In this document: positions 17,905-25,205 of the stretch, in pieces
How the letters are laid out: the number at the start of each line of letters is the position of its first letter
Position numbering within the stretch: position 1 is the first letter of the stretch
Assembly (NCBI GenBank): GCA_910585015.1
Contig: CAJUCT010000003.1
Span: 128,490 to 192,489 of the forward strand
DNA from: an uncultured Acetatifactor sp.
GTDB lineage: Bacteria > Bacillota > Clostridia > Lachnospirales > Lachnospiraceae
Direction of reading: 5' to 3'
DNA length: 64,000 nt
Translations under genes and position numbers: made by a program
Notes under the pieces: model-generated
What the model was told of the DNA's origin: nothing
What the model saw: the letters and a program-made list of their open reading frames with translations, nothing else
Database searches by the model: none

Positions 17905-18138
17905 ATGGATGAAAGAACCATGGAACAGAAAATAGCCAGAATCAATGCGCTTTACCACAAATCCCAGACCCAGGGGCTGACGGAAGAGGAGAAAGCGGAA
18001 CAGGCTGCTCTCCGTCAGGAATATGTGGCCAATGTGCGGGCCAACCTCCGGGGACAGCTGGACAGCATCACCATCCGGAAGGAGGATGGCACTTTAGAAA
18101 ATCTGGGGGAGAAATATGGAGAGCAAAAAAGAGTATGA
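17905..18138 (+). CDS. DUF896 (YnzC-like) small protein
   Basis: A 77-residue member of the DUF896 family, a small two-helix cytosolic protein (YnzC in Bacillus) without a firm function. The conserved N-terminal hairpin motif is IARINALYHKSQTQGLTEEE, followed by EQAALRQEYVANVRANLRGQ. ATG 17905 is preferred because GGGGGAA lies 5-6 bp before it; an in-frame ATG at 17857 would add 16 residues with no family similarity. The stop shares its ATGA with the start of the cyclo-ligase gene, so the two are translationally coupled. Confidence 0.88.
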   Translation: MDERTMEQKIARINALYHKSQTQGLTEEEKAEQAALRQEYVANVRANLRGQLDSITIRKEDGTLENLGEKYGEQKRV

Positions 18139-18767
18139 TCAGGGAGATATTTTCCCCGGAGGAATATAGAGAGCAGAAAAGAAGTATCCGGCGGGCAGTG
18201 CTGGCCCGCAGGGACGCGCTTTCCGGGGTGGCGCGGCAAAGGGCGGCCTGCCTGATTACGGAGAGGCTGCTGGGCCATCAGTGGTTTTACCGCTCCCGGA
18301 TTTTGCTGTGCTATGTAAGTTATGGCAGCGAGTTGGATACCCATGAGTTGATTCAGGAGGCGCTGTGGCTTGAAAAAGAGGTGTATCTGCCCAAGGTGCT
18401 GCCAGGGCATCAGATGGAATTTTTCCGCATTGAAGCATTGGATGAATTGCAGCCGGGATTTCATGGAATACCCGAACCGCCGGAAAGCGGCCAAATCTAT
18501 AGGGGCATCCCGGAGACGGAAGAGGGGGCCGCGTCAGCAACGGCACAATATATGGATTTTGGACAGGCGCTGATGGTGATGCCCGGGGTAGCCTACGATC
18601 CCTGCGGTCACCGGCTGGGCTACGGCGGCGGCTACTATGATCGGTATTTGGCGGCACATCCCCAGTTTTTGACATATTCCATCGGCATCGGCCACAGCTG
18701 CCAGCTGGTGGAGGAACTTCCCGTGGAGGAGACGGATTGCAAACCCTATCAGGTGATCCTGGTGTGA
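18135..18767 (+). CDS. 5-formyltetrahydrofolate cyclo-ligase
   Basis: Uses ATP to convert 5-formyl-THF into 5,10-methenyl-THF, returning a storage folate to the one-carbon pool. The 210-residue protein has the N-terminal basic region (KRSIRRAVLARRDALS), the substrate motif VSYGSELDTHELI and the C-terminal signature PGVAYDPCGHRLGYGGGYYDRYL (about residues 152-174), all of which are diagnostic. An acidic or Ala-rich insertion, ETEEGAASATAQ, lies before the signature. It starts inside the stop codon of the DUF896 gene (ATGA overlap). Confidence 0.94.
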   Translation: MIREIFSPEEYREQKRSIRRAVLARRDALSGVARQRAACLITERLLGHQWFYRSRILLCYVSYGSELDTHELIQEALWLEKEVYLPKVLPGHQMEFFRIEALDELQPGFHGIPEPPESGQIYRGIPETEEGAASATAQYMDFGQALMVMPGVAYDPCGHRLGYGGGYYDRYLAAHPQFLTYSIGIGHSCQLVEELPVEETDCKPYQVILV

Positions 18768-18891
18768 GGATGACACAGGGAAAATAGGCTGTGCCTGTGG
18801 GGCGCGGAGGGGCGAATCGAAGCAATAGACATGGTGTTTCAATGGGAATTGCCATTGTAAGCGGCGAATCATAAAATATAAGAGGTGCGAT

Positions 18892-20139
18892 ATGGATTTA
18901 AGGGAAATGGGAAAGCGGGCGGCGGCCGCGAAATATCAGCTGCAAGGTCTGACTACGGAGGAGAAAAACAGGGCGCTGGAACATGCGGCAGAGGCCCTGA
19001 CAGAGCATACCCGGGAGATTCTGACCGCCAATGCCCGGGATCTTGATCGGGGACGGGAGAACGGGATGCACCAGGGGCTGCTGGACCGGCTGAAGCTGGA
19101 CCAGGTGCGAATCGCTGCCATGGCCCAGGGGCTTAAGCAGGTGGCGGCGCTGCCGGATCCGGTGGGAGAATGTCTTGAGAGCTTTGACCGGCCCAACGGT
19201 CTGCATATTGAAAAACACCGGGTTCCCCTGGGGGTCATAGGCATTATCTATGAGTCCAGGCCCAACGTGACCGCAGACGCTTTCGCCCTGTGCTTTAAGG
19301 CGGGTAATGCGGTGATTCTCAAGGGGGGCAGTGACGCTCTGGCCTCCAATATGGCTATTGCCCATGTGCTGCAGCAGGCGCTGACGGACTGTGGAATTGA
19401 CAGGGACGCGGTTCAGCTGATCACGGATACAAACCGGGCCGTCACCACAGCCTTTATGCGGCTGAAGGAGTATGTGGATGTACTGATTCCCAGAGGCGGC
19501 GCGGGGCTGATCCGCACGGTGGTGGAAAACAGCACCATTCCGGTGATTGAGACCGGCACGGGCAACTGTCATATCTATGTGGACAGGGACGCGGACCTGG
19601 ATATGGCGATTCCTATCATTGTGAATGCCAAGACCCAGAGGATCGGGGTCTGCAACGCCTGCGAATCCCTGGTGATCCATGAGGCGGTGCGGGAGGCGCT
19701 GATGCCCCGGCTGCAGAAAGCGTTGGAGGAAAAGCAGGTGGAAATCCGCGGAGACGAGAGAGTGCGCGCCGCCATATCCGGCGTAGTTCCCGCCACGGAG
19801 GAGGACTATGGGAAGGAATATCTGGACTATATCATTTCCATGAAGACAGTGGATTCCCTGGAGGAGGCCATAGACCATATCAACCGCTACAGTACCCACC
19901 ACTCCGAGAGCATTATCACGGCCAATCCCAAGGCGGCGGAAGCTTTTTTGAGCAGGGTGGACGCGGCCTGTGTCTATGTGAACGCCTCCACCAGGTTCAC
20001 GGACGGCTTCGAGTTCGGCTTCGGCGCCGAGATTGGCATCAGCACCCAGAAGCTTCATGCCAGGGGTCCCATGGGTCTCAGGGAGTTGACCAGCTACAAA
20101 TACCAGGTTACCGGAAGCGGCCAGGTCAGGCCGGATTGA
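18892..20139 (+). CDS. proA: Glutamate-5-semialdehyde dehydrogenase (gamma-glutamyl phosphate reductase)
   Basis: Reduces gamma-glutamyl phosphate with NADPH to glutamate-5-semialdehyde, the second step of proline synthesis. The 415-residue protein is full length, with GVIGIIYESRPNVTADAFAL (about residues 113-132), LIPRGGAGLIRTV (about 198-210) and the catalytic Cys in the RIGVCNACESLVIHE block (about 250-264). The C-terminus has the EIGISTQKLHARGPMGLRE signature. A GAGGTG site precedes the ATG. It completes the proB-proA pathway pair; proC is not in the window. Confidence 0.97.
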   Translation: MDLREMGKRAAAAKYQLQGLTTEEKNRALEHAAEALTEHTREILTANARDLDRGRENGMHQGLLDRLKLDQVRIAAMAQGLKQVAALPDPVGECLESFDRPNGLHIEKHRVPLGVIGIIYESRPNVTADAFALCFKAGNAVILKGGSDALASNMAIAHVLQQALTDCGIDRDAVQLITDTNRAVTTAFMRLKEYVDVLIPRGGAGLIRTVVENSTIPVIETGTGNCHIYVDRDADLDMAIPIIVNAKTQRIGVCNACESLVIHEAVREALMPRLQKALEEKQVEIRGDERVRAAISGVVPATEEDYGKEYLDYIISMKTVDSLEEAIDHINRYSTHHSESIITANPKAAEAFLSRVDAACVYVNASTRFTDGFEFGFGAEIGISTQKLHARGPMGLRELTSYKYQVTGSGQVRPD

Positions 20140-20241
20140 GAAACGGTTTCTAACGTGCGGAGGCTGGCGGCGGTTTATTTTTTATCGTGCGTATATTTAT
20201 CTGGCACAAAGCAGTCCTAATGTGCTATGATAGATGCATAA

Positions 20242-20383
20242 TAGGCAATTGCGAAACTCCCTTTCCGGGAACAGTGGATGGGCAATATATACAAAATAAG
20301 GGCGACTGGCCACTGCATCGGAGCCCGTTTTTGTATATATTGACCAGCCACGTCACTTGCGGAGAACGTTTCGCAATTACCTA
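20242..20383 (+). mobile_element. MITE-like 142-bp inverted-repeat element, copy A
   Basis: The element begins TAGGCAATTGCGAAAC and ends GTTTCGCAATTACCTA, so its ends are terminal inverted repeats. A second nested inverted repeat (CAATATATACAAAA against TTTTTGTATATATTG) makes most of it foldable. It is flanked by an exact 12-bp direct repeat (ATAGATGCATAA at 20230-20241 and 20384-20395), a target-site duplication. The reverse complement of the sequence at 27931-28072 matches it over all 142 bp with 9 differences by hand alignment. It has no coding capacity, so it must be moved in trans. It sits between a possible -10 (TATGAT, 20226-20231) and the flotillin gene. Confidence 0.9.
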
Positions 20384-20454
20384 ATAGATGCATAACATAA
20401 AGAGGATGCCCACGACATGGGGTTGTGGGCCGGGGAGACGAAAGGAGAAACAGT

Positions 20455-21891
20455 ATGCCAAGTTTAAGCGTTGTGATTCCCGTAGTAATTGTTGTCCTGG
20501 TCATTGCAATCATCTTTCTGACTGGTTACGTGAAGGCTTCACCGGATACCGCATTGATTATCTCCGGTATGCGCAAAAAGCCTAAGGTGCTGATCGGTAA
20601 GGCGGGTGTAAAAATCCCGTTTCTGGAGAGGAAGGATGAACTGAACCTGCAGCTGATTCCCATCGACGTAAAGACTTCCACGGCAGTTCCCACTGCGGAC
20701 TATATCAATATCAGAGTGGATGCCACGGTCAATGTGAAAATCAGTGACAACGAGGAGAGACTCAAATTAGCCGCCCAGAATTTCCTGAACAAGAAGCCTG
20801 ACTATATCGGCGGTGTGGCGCGGGAAGTGCTGGAGGGCAATGTCCGTGAGATCGTGGGCAAGATGGCTCTGGAGGAGATGGTCAGCGACCGGCAGAAGTT
20901 CGCGGTTCTGGTAAAGGAGAACGCGGAGCCGGATTTAGCGGCCATGGGCCTGGATATCATCAGCTTCAATGTACAGAACTTCGTTGACAACAACAGCGTT
21001 ATCGAGAATCTGGGTGTGGATAATATTGTCAAGATCCAGAAGAATGCCGCCATCTCCAGGGCGGAGAGCGAGAAGGAGATCGCCAAGGCCCAGGCCAATG
21101 CCAAGAGGGAGGCCAACGAGGCGGAGGTGAACGCGGAGTCCGAGATCGCCATCAAACAGAACGAGTTGGCTATCAAGAAGGCGGAACTGAAGAAGGTTTC
21201 CGATATCAAGAAGGCCGAGGCGGACGCGGCCTACAAGATTCAGGAGGAGGAACAGCGTAAGACGGTGGAGATCACCACTGCCAATGCCAACATTGCCAAG
21301 CAGGAGAAGGAGATTCTGCTGAAGCAGAAGGAAGTGGAGGTAACGGAGCAGACGCTGGAGGCACAGGTTAAGAAGAGAGCCGAGGCGGATAAGTTTGCCA
21401 AGCAGCAACAGGCGGATGCCCAGCTGTACGAGCGTCAGAGAGAGGCTGAGGCCCGGAAGTTCGAGACGGAGAAGGATGCCGAGGCCATGAAGGCTCAGGC
21501 GGAAGCCCAGAAGTATAAGATGGAGCAGGAGGCCGATGGTATCCGCACCAAGGGTCTGGCAGAGGCTGAGGCTATCCGGGCGAAGGCTGTGGCCGAGGCG
21601 GAAGGTATTGAGAAGAAGGCTGAAGCTATGGCCAAGATGGGCGAGGCCGCAGTGCTGGAGATGTACTTCAAGGCTCTGCCCGAGGTGGTAAAGAATGCCG
21701 CCGCTCCGCTGGAGAAGGTGGAGAAGATCACCATGTACGGCGACGGAAACAACGCCAAGCTGACCAGGGATATTATAAACACCGTGAACCAGGTGACAGA
21801 CGGTTTGAAGGAATCCACCGGAGTGGATCTGGCCGCCGTACTGTCCGGATTCCTGGCGGGCAAGGTGGCAAGTGACAATAAGCCTGTGTAG
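20455..21891 (+). CDS. Flotillin-like protein (SPFH domain)
   Basis: A membrane-associated scaffold of the flotillin/SPFH family that in Bacillus organises functional membrane microdomains. The 478-residue protein has an N-terminal membrane segment (about residues 5-24), an SPFH domain (about 25-190) and a very long Ala/Glu/Lys-rich coiled coil (about 190-410) with EAEA repeats. The tail ends with GFLAGKVASDNKPV. I chose ATG 20455 because AAAGGAG lies just before it; an earlier ATG at 20425 has no site. The upstream region carries MITE copy A, which may have altered its leader. A strong terminator follows at 22050. Confidence 0.93.
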   Translation: MPSLSVVIPVVIVVLVIAIIFLTGYVKASPDTALIISGMRKKPKVLIGKAGVKIPFLERKDELNLQLIPIDVKTSTAVPTADYINIRVDATVNVKISDNEERLKLAAQNFLNKKPDYIGGVAREVLEGNVREIVGKMALEEMVSDRQKFAVLVKENAEPDLAAMGLDIISFNVQNFVDNNSVIENLGVDNIVKIQKNAAISRAESEKEIAKAQANAKREANEAEVNAESEIAIKQNELAIKKAELKKVSDIKKAEADAAYKIQEEEQRKTVEITTANANIAKQEKEILLKQKEVEVTEQTLEAQVKKRAEADKFAKQQQADAQLYERQREAEARKFETEKDAEAMKAQAEAQKYKMEQEADGIRTKGLAEAEAIRAKAVAEAEGIEKKAEAMAKMGEAAVLEMYFKALPEVVKNAAAPLEKVEKITMYGDGNNAKLTRDIINTVNQVTDGLKESTGVDLAAVLSGFLAGKVASDNKPV

Positions 21892-21927
21892 GTAAAACTG
21901 CCAACGGGAGAGGATAAAAATGGTTAT

Positions 21928-21991
21928 ACTACATAACGCCAGAATTTACCGTATTGCATTGGTTAAACGTATATGGCTGGCGTTATGTAGT
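21928..21991. repeat. Perfect 15-bp inverted repeat with 34-nt spacer
   Basis: ACTACATAACGCCAG (21928-21942) is exactly repeated in reverse complement as CTGGCGTTATGTAGT (21977-21991). There is no T run, so it is not a standard terminator. It could be an mRNA-stabilising 3' hairpin for the flotillin transcript, a small mobile remnant or a protein-binding site. Confidence 0.8.
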
Positions 21992-22049
21992 CAGGTTACT
22001 CGGCAATTTTAACTGTTAAGCAGTATAAGTAAGTTAAGAATTTATAAGA

Positions 22050-22103
22050 CGGGGCGCTGCCTGACACAGGGCAGCGCCCTGTGAAATGTTTCATTTTTTT
22101 ATA
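22050..22103 (+). terminator. Intrinsic terminator downstream of the flotillin gene
   Basis: GGGCGCTGCC (22052-22061) pairs perfectly with GGCAGCGCCC (22070-22079), and a run of seven T residues follows some 15 bp later. Confidence 0.7.
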
Positions 22104-22135
22104 TATCAATTTTATGGTGAAAAGGAGCTATATCT

Positions 22136-23362
22136 ATGGAAAATGTAATTGATCGCTTTCTGCGCTATGTACAGATTGACACTTGCTCGGACGAGGACAG
22201 CAATACCCATCCCAGCACCCAAAAGCAGCATGATCTGGCCGGGCTGCTGGCGGAGGAACTGCAAGTCATGGGGGCGGAGGAGATCACCTATGACAGAGAG
22301 CATTGCTATGTGTACGCCACCGTGCCGGCCTCCAAAGGCTGTGAGGACAAGCCGGCGGTGGGCTTTATCGCACACATGGATACTTCCCCGGCCATGAGCG
22401 GCGCCGGTGTAAAGCCCAGGATTGTAAAGGATTATGACGGACAGGACATTGTGTTGAACCAGGAGTTGGGTATTGTACTGCGGACGGCGGATTTTCCGGA
22501 GATCCGCAAATACCGGGGACAGGATCTCATCGTCACGGACGGCACCACGCTGCTGGGGGCGGACGACAAGGCAGGGGTGGCGGAGATTATGACCATGGCA
22601 CAATATTTTCTGACGCATCCGGATATTCCCCACGGCAAGCTGCGCATCGGTTTTACTCCCGACGAGGAGATCGGCGCGGGACCGGACTTTTTTGATGTGG
22701 CGTTATTCGGCGCGGAGGCGGCCTACACAGTGGACGGCGGGGCTCTGGGGGAGTTGGAGTATGAGAATTTCAACGCTGCAGGGGCAAGGCTCCATATACA
22801 GGGCTGTAGCGTCCATCCGGGTTCTGCCAAGGGAAAGATGAAAAATGCCATTCTCATCGCCCAGGAGTTCCAGAGCATGCTGCCCGTCTCTGAGAATCCC
22901 ATGTACACGGAGGGATATGAGGGCTTTTACCATCTGGACAGCATTCAAGGCAATGTGGAGACTGTGCGGGCGGACTATATCATTCGGGATCACGACAGGG
23001 CATTGTTCGAAGAGAAAAAGAAGTATTTTATAAAAACGGCCGATTTTTTGAACGATAAGTATGGCGAAGGCACTGTCACAGTGGATATGAAGGACTCCTA
23101 CTACAACATGAGACAGGTCATGGAAGAGCATATGGATCTGATTGACAAGGCGGTGGAGGCCATGGAAGAACAGGGCATCAAGCCTGTCATCACTCCCATC
23201 CGGGGCGGCACCGACGGCGCCAGACTGTCCTTTATGGGGCTTCCCTGTCCCAACCTCTGCACCGGCGGGGAGAACTGCCACGGCAAGTTTGAGTATGCCT
23301 GTGTGCAGTCCATGGAACAGGTGGTGAAGCTGCTCATGGGGCTTGTGGGGAAGTTCATATAG
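22136..23362 (+). CDS. pepT: Peptidase T (tripeptide aminopeptidase)
   Basis: A zinc-dependent cytosolic M20 peptidase that removes the N-terminal residue from tripeptides. The 408-residue protein has the family metal-binding blocks: FIAHMDTSPA (about residues 80-89), LLGADDKAGVAEIM (about 140-153), the catalytic DEEIGAG (about 177-183) and DGGALGELEYENFNAA (about 199-214), plus the C-terminal RGGTDGARLSFMGLPCPN with its zinc His/Asp region. It stands alone, behind the flotillin terminator and before a hairpin at 23374. PepD-like or M20 homologues are less likely because the PepT-specific blocks are complete. Confidence 0.96.
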   Translation: MENVIDRFLRYVQIDTCSDEDSNTHPSTQKQHDLAGLLAEELQVMGAEEITYDREHCYVYATVPASKGCEDKPAVGFIAHMDTSPAMSGAGVKPRIVKDYDGQDIVLNQELGIVLRTADFPEIRKYRGQDLIVTDGTTLLGADDKAGVAEIMTMAQYFLTHPDIPHGKLRIGFTPDEEIGAGPDFFDVALFGAEAAYTVDGGALGELEYENFNAAGARLHIQGCSVHPGSAKGKMKNAILIAQEFQSMLPVSENPMYTEGYEGFYHLDSIQGNVETVRADYIIRDHDRALFEEKKKYFIKTADFLNDKYGEGTVTVDMKDSYYNMRQVMEEHMDLIDKAVEAMEEQGIKPVITPIRGGTDGARLSFMGLPCPNLCTGGENCHGKFEYACVQSMEQVVKLLMGLVGKFI

Positions 23363-23373
23363 ACTCTCAACCA

Positions 23374-23413
23374 AATGACTATGCCGGTCAATAAAATGAC
23401 CCGTATAGTCATT
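23374..23413 (+). repeat. Hairpin downstream of pepT
   Basis: AATGACTAT (23374-23382) pairs with ATAGTCATT (23405-23413), and GGTCA (23386-23390) with TGACC (23397-23401) inside it. No T run follows, so it may protect the pepT mRNA end rather than terminate. Apart from this hairpin, the terminator at 23588 and the promoter at 23635, I see nothing in the 337-bp gap before miaB. Confidence 0.55.
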
Positions 23414-23587
23414 GCCGGAATGCTGCCGCCGGGGCTTTGATGTATGCTGAAAGAGATATCCTAACGGTCTAGAAGGGTCAGTACTCCTTATGGGGAATTT
23501 TCTATAAAGAAATTGAACCGATTCCCCCAAAGACTCATAAATGTTTTAAAATTTGAATAAGTTCCTAAAATTATAAAAAGCATACCG

Positions 23588-23620
23588 TTAAAGGCGCGTC
23601 TGTAATGGACGCGCCTTTAT
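23588..23620 (+). terminator. Intrinsic terminator between pepT and miaB
   Basis: AAAGGCGCGTC and GACGCGCCTTT form an 11-bp perfect stem around a 7-nt loop, with A residues upstream and T residues downstream, so it could work in both directions. Confidence 0.8.
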
Positions 23621-23634
23621 TGTGCCGGAAACCA

Positions 23635-23663
23635 TTGAAAAAATCAGAGTTCTAGTATATAAT
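23635..23663 (+). promoter_or_regulatory. Sigma-A promoter for miaB
   Basis: TTGAAA (23635-23640) and a consensus TATAAT (23658-23663) are spaced by 17 bp, 36 bp before the start codon. Confidence 0.75.
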
Positions 23664-23699
23664 GTCAAAGAGTTTTTATGAAAGGATACGGTAACAATT

Positions 23700-25148
23700 A
23701 TGTTTGAGGGAATAGAACTGGATAAAATAGATATCAGCGCAAATCCCCCTGCGGAAGAACCGGTTCGTCAGTACTATTTTATGGCAAAATGCCGCAGGTG
23801 GGTGATGGATTTTGAGTATAAAAATGGACGCTTACCCAAAGCCTGCGTAACGACTTTCGGTTGTCAGATGAACGCCAGGGATTCCGAGAAGCTGGTGGGG
23901 ATTCTGCGTCAGGTGGGCTATGAGGTTACGGAGGAGGAAAATGCGGATTTTGTGATTTTTAATACCTGTACAGTCCGGGACAATGCCAACCAGCGGGTCT
24001 ATGGCCGTCTGGGGGAATTGAAAAGTTATAAGAAACGCAATCCCGCTATGAAGATTGCCTTGTGCGGGTGCATGATGCAGGAACCGGCGGTGATTGAAAA
24101 GCTTTGCGCCAGCTATCGGTTTGTGGATTTGATTTTCGGCACTCACAATATTTTTAAATTTGCGGAACTGCTCTGCAGAAGTTTTGAGGGACAGGGGATG
24201 ATCGTGGATATCTGGGAGGACACGGATCAGATCGTGGAGGAACTGCCGGTGGAACGCAAGTATCCCTTCAAGTCCGGTATCAACATTATGTTTGGGTGCA
24301 ACAACTTTTGCAGTTATTGTATAGTTCCCTATGTGCGGGGCAGAGAGCGCAGCCGGGAGCCTGAGGATATTCTCCGGGAGATCCGGCGGCTGGCCGCCGA
24401 CGGCGTGGTGGAGATCATGCTGCTGGGACAGAATGTGAACTCCTATGGAAAAAACCTGAAGGAGCCAATGTCCTTTGCCGGACTGCTCCGGGAGGTGGAG
24501 AAGATAGAGGGGGTGGAGAGAATCCGCTTTATGACCTCCCATCCCAAGGACTTGTCAGACGAACTGATTCAGGTGATGAAGGAGTCCAGGAAGATCTGCC
24601 GCCATCTGCATCTGCCTCTGCAGTCCGGATCCACCCGGATTTTGGAGCGGATGAACCGCCGGTACACCAAGGAACAGTATGTGGCCCTGGCGGAGAAGAT
24701 ACGCCGGGAGATTCCGGATATCGCCATCACTACAGATATCATCGTGGGCTTTCCCGGGGAGACCATGGAGGATGTGGAGGAGACCATAGACGTGATCCGC
24801 AGGGTGAAATATGACAATGCCTTTACCTTTATCTATTCCAAGCGCACGGGGACCCCGGCGGCGGCCATGGAGGATCAGGTGCCGGAAAAGCAGGTTAAGG
24901 AAGGTTTTGAACGGGTGCTGAAGGTGGTACAGGACACTGCCAGAGCGCAGGTGGCCCGGTACCAGGGACAGACGGCGGAGGTGTTGGTGGAGGAGATAAA
25001 CGCCCAGGACGAAGGTCTGCTCACGGGCCGTATGTCCAACAACACATTGGTGCATTTTCCCGGTCCGCCGGAGTTGATAGGCCGGATCGTTTTGGTGGCT
25101 CTGGACAAGTGCCAGGGGTTCTATTATATGGGCCGCATGGTTTTGTAG
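23700..25148 (+). CDS. miaB: tRNA-2-methylthio-N6-dimethylallyladenosine synthase
   Basis: A radical-SAM methylthiotransferase that adds the 2-methylthio group to i6A37 in tRNAs reading UNN codons. The 482-residue protein has the N-terminal UPF0004 domain with FGCQMNARDSE and the second-cluster cysteines, then the radical-SAM CxxxCxxC in GCNNFCSYCIVPYVRGRERSR (C200, C204, C207). A C-terminal TRAM domain (about residues 415-480) completes it. An N-terminal extension of about 40 residues before the UPF0004 domain is common in Clostridia. It has its own promoter; the methionine synthase gene follows after 57 bp. Confidence 0.96.
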   Translation: MFEGIELDKIDISANPPAEEPVRQYYFMAKCRRWVMDFEYKNGRLPKACVTTFGCQMNARDSEKLVGILRQVGYEVTEEENADFVIFNTCTVRDNANQRVYGRLGELKSYKKRNPAMKIALCGCMMQEPAVIEKLCASYRFVDLIFGTHNIFKFAELLCRSFEGQGMIVDIWEDTDQIVEELPVERKYPFKSGINIMFGCNNFCSYCIVPYVRGRERSREPEDILREIRRLAADGVVEIMLLGQNVNSYGKNLKEPMSFAGLLREVEKIEGVERIRFMTSHPKDLSDELIQVMKESRKICRHLHLPLQSGSTRILERMNRRYTKEQYVALAEKIRREIPDIAITTDIIVGFPGETMEDVEETIDVIRRVKYDNAFTFIYSKRTGTPAAAMEDQVPEKQVKEGFERVLKVVQDTARAQVARYQGQTAEVLVEEINAQDEGLLTGRMSNNTLVHFPGPPELIGRIVLVALDKCQGFYYMGRMVL

Positions 25149-25205
25149 CTTTTTGCGGCAGGACCGGGCGATGGCATAAGAATTTGATAAAAGGGGACAA
25201 ACACT

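Noticed and set aside
20170..20231. Sigma-54 promoter before the flotillin gene (TGGCAC near 20200)
   Set aside because: The -12 element (TTGCW) is missing at the required distance and no sigma-54 activator gene is near.
21928..21991. Integron attC site
   Set aside because: The arms do not fit the RYYYAAC/GTTRRRY core sites and no integrase or cassette array is present.
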